A stretch of DNA of 64,000 bases from Alopecurus myosuroides (lineage: Eukaryota > Streptophyta > Magnoliopsida > Poales > Poaceae): positions 134,148,682-134,212,681 of the forward strand of contig CM054062.1 of assembly GCA_028641055.1 (NCBI GenBank), in the 5' to 3' direction. Each line of letters opens with the position of its first letter. The stretch's first letter is position 1. Below are positions 57,244 through 64,000 of the stretch, in pieces. The notes beneath the pieces are model-generated. The model did not search any database. It was not told where the DNA came from and worked only from the letters and a program-made list of their open reading frames with translations. Both the position numbers and the translations under genes were made by a program.

Positions 57244-60200
57244 CTAACGTCGTAAAAGAATAAAGGACACACATTCAGAACCAATCAAGGCAAGCAACCA
57301 TACATAACAATACATACAGCAAGGAAATCTAAAAATAACCAATCACACAATTTATTAAGGGAGCAAACAATCAAACAAACACACTTGGCAGAAATGCCAT
57401 TTATTAAGACAGCTTAAGGTTGGAGGGACATATCTCACAACCTCAATATCATGGATTCAGTGGGTGTGCCACTCTCATACCAAGATATTAATAAGCCCAA
57501 AATACACTTAGTTTCACAAGTGTGAGGCTACTAAGAGTATACAAAACATGCACAAAAATAATCATGGCAAAGGGTCTATACACCACAAAAAGAACAAGAT
57601 AGCTAATCTACTAAGCCTAAATTCACACCAAGAATAAATAAGACACATGATTTGCAAAAGTTACTTTTACAAATCAGTAATCCTACACAAGTGTAACAAG
57701 TTAATAGACTCATCACCAAACACACAATTTCTCATAGTGAGAGCAATAGAAACAATGACTAAAAGGAGGAATCATATGGACATGTTTCTACTAAAAGTTT
57801 GCTATGCAAGCAAGCATAATGAGTAAATTACTAAAATGCATACAAGGAACCATGTTATCATAATGAGAATGAAAACATGTCCTCATGCAAGGATACACAA
57901 ATATCTACCAAACACAAGTTGGCAGGAAAATTAATTCAACACAAAAACTGCTAAGGAAACTAGTACTACTTAAACATGAATAATCAATGGATGAATTTCA
58001 ATCAAGTAATTGAAATACAACCAGAGGGTCCATGTTACAAAAACAGTAGTGAAAAATTATCTATACTTGCTATAACAAAAATATCTCATTTAATAAAACA
58101 ATGCATCAATTTGCAGGGCAACTCCTACATACTAGTAGTAATAAAAAGGGCATTACTAGAGGAATCAAACAACACTCCAAGAATGTATTTTTACTAGCAA
58201 GCCACACATGATTACAACCACTTACAAACAGAAGCATACCTATTTTTGTTTAGCACAAAAATTCCCAAAGCAAAAATACTAGGCACTCATTAGTTATGAA
58301 ACTATATAAAAGAAATGCATCTAGTGTGGGGGAAATAATGTTTCCACCAAAAATGCAATGACACCAGTGGGTGTTCCACTAGCATAACAAAGCATTAAGA
58401 GGTCACAAAGCCTCTGGTCATACTTGACAAAAATTAGCAAAAACCTAAACTAGCACCTAGTGCAATAACAATACTAGCAGAAAATAATAGGGTGCAAAAA
58501 TAAGCAAGGCAATGCTACTCATGCTATTATTTCCACACAAGTGAAAACTTTAGGGGTCAAGTACTCATAACAACATCATCAAAATGCTACTGGTACTATG
58601 GATACAACACAAAATTATGTGGCTACACAATCACAAATGTTCATGTCAAAAATTCCACACATGAGGGAATTTTTCCATAACAATTTCATAGTCACCACAA
58701 AGCTATTCATGCTTTTCTACCAACTCAAATGAAAGCTAGCAGAGGTGATACTAACCAAATATAAGTATCAACATGGTGCTGTATCTAATATCTCAACACA
58801 ACAATCCAATTGTTTGCACACAAATTAATCAATCAACAATTCTATGCAAGTAATAACTAGAGATAAAACATATGCTATAACCATAAATCATATTTCTTCT
58901 CAATTCAAGTCCACACATTCTAACATGCTAAAATAGAAAAGTAACACTTAGAAAACAAGTTCACACATCTTATACATGCCATAAAACAATATTGCAACAC
59001 AAAAACATAATCACACAAATTAATTAACTAAAATGCCAAAATGGCAGAAATATGCAAAACAAAGATCTGTCCACCAAATTTTCTAGGATGCTCTAAAAAT
59101 TAAACCAAGCTAGGTTTGGATAGACATAAAAATATACAAGACCATCCAATTGAGTTTGCATCAAAAATCATTTTTAATTAATTTATAAAAATCACCAAAG
59201 TGCTCTCTGGTGTTTTACCAAATTGCATGCCATTTCAAAAATACTTGGAATTTGGAAGCAATGTTAATTGCTCCTGCTAGGAAATTTCAAGGGCTTTCCA
59301 ATTCAATTGTCCTCACTGCATTATGAGTTGTGAAATAAAAATGGTGCTCATTTTAGTGTTTCTGGTACCTGTTGCCAAATCATTTTTATTTTCTAATCTA
59401 TTCATCCAAATGTAGATCTACAAGTTGGAGGTGGTTTAGATTTAGTTGATGTACAACTGTGATTTTTGGTTTGGTCAAATTCATCCTTTAGTTAGGTTTT
59501 TAGAGCCAAAAGTAAACCTACAAGTTTTCTGTGAAAAATAAAAAGAAAAAGGAACTTGTCCTGGGCCAGATCTGAAATGGGCCGGCCAGATCTGCTGCAC
59601 CGCGGGCAGAGCTAGCCTCTGTGGCTGATCCGCGGGCCAGAGGCCACGGTGGCAGCCACGCGGGCACAGCAAGGCCCACGCGCAGGTTCAACACGCTCCC
59701 GCGCGGTCAAGGGGCGGTGACGCCTGCATGACGCGTGCGCGCGTCATCCCGCCGGCGGGAATGCTCCGGCGAGCTCCAATCGGGCGATACAAACCACCAA
59801 AACGCGAAAACAAGACATCTACACGTAGCTCTCGTCGTGGGGAAACGAATGGGGGCAGTGTCGCTTCCCGGGAATGGCCGTAAAGCGGCGGCGACGGCGG
59901 CGCGGCGGCGGAGGGACGGTGACCACTACGCGACGTCGTTCTAGCGCGAGAGGGAGGGGAAAACGGTCGGCGGGGAGCGCCTGCTCACCAAGGACGTGCG
60001 TGGACGCTCGACGTGGTCGGAGAAGACTCGAGGCGGCGGCGATTTTCCGCCGGAGTTCCGTCGGGCTCGGGGAAGAAATGGATGGCGCGGCCACCACAGC
60101 GCATTCCGCCCCGATTCCTTTAGAGGAGAGGTCAAGCACGACGCTACGGAGTCAATGGGGACCACGGAGGCCGGCGGCGAGCTCGGCAAGGGCCGAATCG

Positions 60201-61563
60201 ACGGCGACCTAAAATATCTAGGGTTCGGTTTGGTTGTTTTCTTTGAGAGGAGAGAGAGAGCTTGAGTGGGGGAGAGAGAGGGGGCAGGTAGCAGCACATG
60301 GGAGGGGTTTTAAACACCTAGATGGCTTACCTTCGAAGCAATGGAAGCATGGGCTTCCATGCCCTCCAATGCATCATCTACAGGAAGAAGAAGGACATGT
60401 GTGACTCAGCTTACATTTAAGTCCCTGGAAAATTACAAGTAGGTCCCTATACTCTCTGAAAATGGATGTTTTCCCTAAGCAAACAAAGTTATAATTTGAA
60501 ATCCCTTTGCCCAAAATTCTTACTAGTTAATATACACAACATATGTGAAAATTGGCTCATTTGCCTAAACTTGATAATTCAAAGTTGTTCAAATTTGAAT
60601 TCTTACATAAATGGACATTGAATTTATTAGACTACTTAGGAGCTTCCAAAAATGATAATTTTTGGCACACATTCCTTATTTGATGTTTTCCTTAAGTGGT
60701 AGAAAATTCAAGTCATTTTGAGTTACTTCATAGAACAAACTTGTTCAAATTGCAAAAAGGTGCTGTCAAGAAAAAAGGGGTTTTTGGCAACTTAAATTAT
60801 TCAACAACTTGTGCCCTTTTGGTTTTCATCCTTATTTATGCTATAGAGCATGTGGTATTTATTTCATGGCATTTGGAAAAAGTTTGTAGAACAAACTTGT
60901 TCAAAATCCCAATTGTTGCTGTGGAGACAAAACCATGTTTTCAGGACTTTAATGGATTCAATTTTTGGTCTCCTCTTGTGTGTGTTCCTTATTTGATATA
61001 AGGAAGAAATGGTATGAATTTCAAATCATTTTAAGAAAGTTTCCAATAGTAACTTGTTTTAGTTTTCTGTTTCTGGAAATATTGGAATTTCTATTTAATA
61101 AAGCACTTGGCTTTTCTTTAGCAATGCTTTGCCAAAATATTTATGTGACTAGAGATAGCAAGTCAATGCTCTCCAATACTTTTGTTTTTAAGCTTGCAAG
61201 GTTGGAAAAACATTTGATAATATTTTGGTGAAGCATTTAAGAATGCCTCTTTTTCTGATAATCTTTTTAGGGAAATTTATTAAGTGTTTCCTCTTTCTTA
61301 ATTTAGGCCTTGGAATAATATTCAACAAGTATGAGTTTCATAAGATAGTTTTTGGAAAACTCTTTGTTCAATATTCACTTTAGAAAATATTGCCAAAGTC
61401 ATTGGAACAATATGTTGAATATTTTTAGTTTACTGCTTTGCTATCCTTTTTAAGTTTGTTTAGTTGCACTTAAACAAACACAAACAAACACAACCAAGGT
61501 TTATTAGTCAAGCAATTAGCAAAACAACAGTGTTATCTGGTATTCCAAAATTGGGATGTGACA

Positions 61564-61568
61564 CGCAG
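61564..61568. repeat. target-site duplication CGCAG, right copy
   Basis: Follows the CA end of the V 5' LTR and matches 44021-44025. Confidence 0.92.
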
Positions 61569-62669
61569 GCCCAGGGCTCATCTGGCAGTGCCCTGGGTAT
61601 GTTTCTGTGCGGTAACAAAATGTTTCCAGCTTTTCTGTTTTCAAAACCAGTCTTTTTATTTTACAGATTGGTCCTCAAAATGGAATTGCTAATAACTTTC
61701 AAATTATAACTCCAAATAATAAAAGTAAAATATGTTTGTTGATCTAAATTAAATTGTCTATCCAATTAAACCATTTGTGTTCTGTTTTGAATTTTCCAAA
61801 TGTATTTCAAATTTGAATTCAAATAATTCAATTGCAATTTGCTAAAATCCATAACTAATTCATACTTAATCCAATTAATGCAAATAAAATATGTTTTCCA
61901 TGCTATTTCAAATAACCTTTTCAAATATAAATTTTGTTTCATGGTTTGAATATTTAAAATTGCTTAAATAATTTAAACCTTGTTTAAATCATTTAAAATT
62001 GATAAAATCATAACTTGCTCAAATTAAATTGTTTTTGAACATGCAAAATATGTTTTCAAACCACAAAAACATAACCTTTCCAAATATGAATTTTATTTAA
62101 TGTTTTGAACAAATAAAATTCAATTAATATTCATGCTTGACTTAATTCCAATTTAAATATTGTTTAACTTGTTTAATTCATAATTAAATCATTGTAATTC
62201 CTTTTTCAATATTTGAAACATGTAATCCAACTAAAATTTTGTATTCCTTTCAAATATGAATTTTGTTATTTGTTTTGAACACTTTAACTTGATGAAAACA
62301 AAAAATGCTTGTGTGACATCTTTAAGTAACCCAAAATTTCCAAACTTAATAAATAATTTCCAAACTTGTTAAATTCCTTTACCACTTGCATCTATTGTTG
62401 TTATTTTGTTGTTATCATCATGCATGCATCATGGTAATAAATTTTCACATGGTAATTAAATTGTAGATCATTTGTTTCCACCTTAATTCATGGACCTTTT
62501 CATATGCAACTCAAAATTGCATATGGGTCCATTTAAATTGTGTTACCATGTTAACTAGTTTATTCTGATGCAACCATTAACTTGACATGCATCATCCCAT
62601 GATTGTGCACTATGCCATGATATTGATTGTTTATATTTCTGTCTTGTTTGGTTGCTTCTTCTCGAATAG

Positions 62670-62747
62670 ACGACGACGTTGAGACAGACGATCTTTACAG
62701 CACCCCTTGTGAGGATCTAGCTCAGTACCAGGCTGCTGAGTTTGCAG
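62670..62747 (+). CDS. exon-like acidic segment in O LTR, phase 1-1
   Basis: 78 nt between acceptor CTCGAATAG and donor GCAG|GCAAGT. The open frame reads DDVETDDLYSTPCEDLAQ... and is strongly acidic. It joins in phase to the exon at 63940. The matching piece in W (8831-8883) keeps the donor but has an in-frame stop. Confidence 0.45.
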
Positions 62748-63939
62748 GCAAGTTATCACTCACATGAACCACCGTGTTCCTTTCAACATTGGTTACCGAT
62801 ACTTTCCGTTGTCTATTTTGCTAGCCCTATGTGTACTTGTTTCTGTTACGAACCTACCACATGAATCCCTTAACCCTGATATTGCCTCACCTCCACTCCT
62901 ACAACCCCATTGTTTGAGCCAGTGTCTTACTAGCATGCTTAGGTTGTTTTGCTCGAGTCTGTTACCCGCTACTTTCTGTTACTATTAATCTATTATGTTC
63001 TGGGGGCTCGATGTTAATCAATCAACCTATTAATAATAATATGCTGATAAGGCACCGGCAGGAGGCCCTGTGTGGTTTTGAGGCCTGATAGTGTCGACCC
63101 TAATAGGAAAAGGGTCTTGTCTACTGATCCATGATGAGCGCACTACCCGCATGTGGGAAGCGAGTATGGGCGCCCCCCTCAATTTGATTCGATTCGCATC
63201 TCGTCCAAATCGCCTCATTTAGTTCGTGTTTTCCATTTGCCGCATGCATGTTTTTGCGAGCCCAGCGCAGGGTGGAACTTTTGTAGTCGGCATATAGGGG
63301 GACACGGTCTTAGAGTGCTATGAGGGTCCCTTTTCTTCGGGGCTTGATTAGCCGTGCGCCCAAGGTGCTTTGGGCTTGATGCGAAGAAGAGTTGGGTTGT
63401 GTTGAGTACCCCGCTTGGTGGGAGGCATCCCATCTGGCGGGTTATTCTTACGTGTACGGCCAAATTGGTGCAACCCTGCAGGGATAAATCTTCTCGAGAA
63501 GCCGTGTTTTCCGCGGTTATGGTTAACTTGGTGAAAGTACTGGCTAACAAGTACTCAGAACAACTTACACCTAACTATTGATAACTTGACTAGTAATAGA
63601 CCTATTGACACAACAACTTGATCCATTATTCATTAATCCAACTGTGTGAGTTATCCTCGGATTGCTTCTTTGGATAAGGGGCGAGATCCAGGATGGGTTT
63701 GTTTGATGTTATCTTTCAGTTGGTTACTATAGGCTATCTCATCCTCTTTCTGTTAGCTGGAAGTTGTAGTGTTCTGTAGTTGGTTAGCGCAGCCAGTTGC
63801 AGCATCTTTTACATCCCCTTTCTTCCGTTGAACCCAAGGCATCTGTGCTTGGTGTTGACGGGCTACACTTTGGTGAACTGTGAGTCTTGCTTGCCAGTAC
63901 GTTTATGTACTGACCCCTTTGGGGCTGTGGTTTCCGCAG

Positions 63940-64000
63940 ACTACGCCTACGAGGATCCCAGTGACGGCTACTACGTGGAGTTTGACGAGGCTGCTAACGA
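63940..64000 (+). CDS. exon-like acidic segment in O LTR, partial
   Basis: Follows acceptor TTTCCGCAG; AC completes GAC, then YAYEDPSDGYYVEFDEAA runs open to the window edge. The predicted intron is 62748-63939 (1192 nt). The terminal part lies outside the window. Confidence 0.45.

Larger units (their letters stand above)
44026..61563 (-). mobile_element. 17.5-kb coding-free LTR retrotransposon (LARD-like, element V)
   Basis: Minus-strand element with two 6.07-kb LTRs, a 3.53-kb internal region, a tRNA-Met primer site, a classical purine tract and CGCAG target duplications. The LTR starts TGTCACATCCCAATTTTGG and ends GGGGTCCCTACA. No gag or pol is present, which fits the large retrotransposon derivative class known in Triticeae. 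The GGGGACGAGATTC...AAGGGGGGAAGA end resembles that of Tekay-type Gypsy elements. LTR divergence is about 45 differences by eye (near 0.7%). The 3' LTR carries a PIF/Harbinger insertion. Confidence 0.93.
55495..61563 (-). repeat. 5' LTR of element V (6069 bp)
   Basis: Uninterrupted copy, termini TGTCACATCC and CCCTACA, followed by CGCAG. Contains the same exon-like pieces (57163-57243 and 55771-55838) and promoter-like region near 60305. Confidence 0.94.
61569..64000 (+). repeat. giant LTR (element O), right part, continues past window
   Basis: Resumes the LTR cut at 44025. The segment 62480-63720 is collinear with the reverse complement of the W LTRs (for example 63030-63218 with 8347-8553), so O is the same superfamily in the plus orientation. 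About 61569-62480 is AT-rich and intron-like with no gene. Confidence 0.75.

Overview
This window looks like an intergenic block of a large grass genome, most likely wheat, barley or a relative (Triticeae). The evidence is the long LTRs beginning TGATACGTC with tRNA-Asp primer sites, the very large tRNA-Met-primed LTRs, and a Stowaway MITE with CTCCCTCCG ends. I see no ordinary host gene, rRNA or tRNA gene. Almost every base I can assign is transposon, mostly LTR retrotransposons nested inside one another. Family names here come from general knowledge and were not checked against a repeat library. || Left block (1-32489). An Athila-like 3' end and LTR (1-2954) is followed by a second Athila-like LTR on the minus strand (3432-30410). 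That LTR is split by a plus-strand solo LTR (4573-30152, target duplication GGCGC). The solo LTR is split by a 24.2-kb Tat-lineage Gypsy element (5221-29412, target duplication CTATA). The Gypsy element is split by a tandem array of a coding-free retrotransposon with 4.2-kb LTRs (about 6180-16120). The Gypsy gag-pol is recognisable from gag through protease, RT, two RNase H domains and integrase, but it carries two in-frame stops and its start region is displaced. Between pol and the 3' LTR lies an antisense gene with its own TATA box. Its eight exons have fully compatible splice phases and give an uninterrupted 1342-codon frame. || Middle block (32490-42504). A decayed minus-strand Athila-like element keeps degenerate gag and protease pieces and a tRNA-Asp primer site. 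It is followed by an LTR fragment and a plus-strand LTR beginning TGTAACATCCCC. || Right block (42505-64000). A plus-strand 4-kb-class LTR is split by a 17.5-kb non-coding element (44026-61563, target duplication CGCAG) with 6.07-kb LTRs, a tRNA-Met primer site, a textbook polypurine tract and a 3.5-kb internal region. One of its LTRs contains a PIF/Harbinger transposon with an intact DDE core but a lost end, bracketed by a duplicated 181/184-bp piece of LTR. || The most unusual signal is inside these giant LTRs. In two diverged families I find a short phase 1-1 exon, a GC-AG intron and a second exon starting with AC that completes an Asp codon. They look like a small spliced acidic gene carried by the LTR itself; a third family keeps the splice sites but not the frame.
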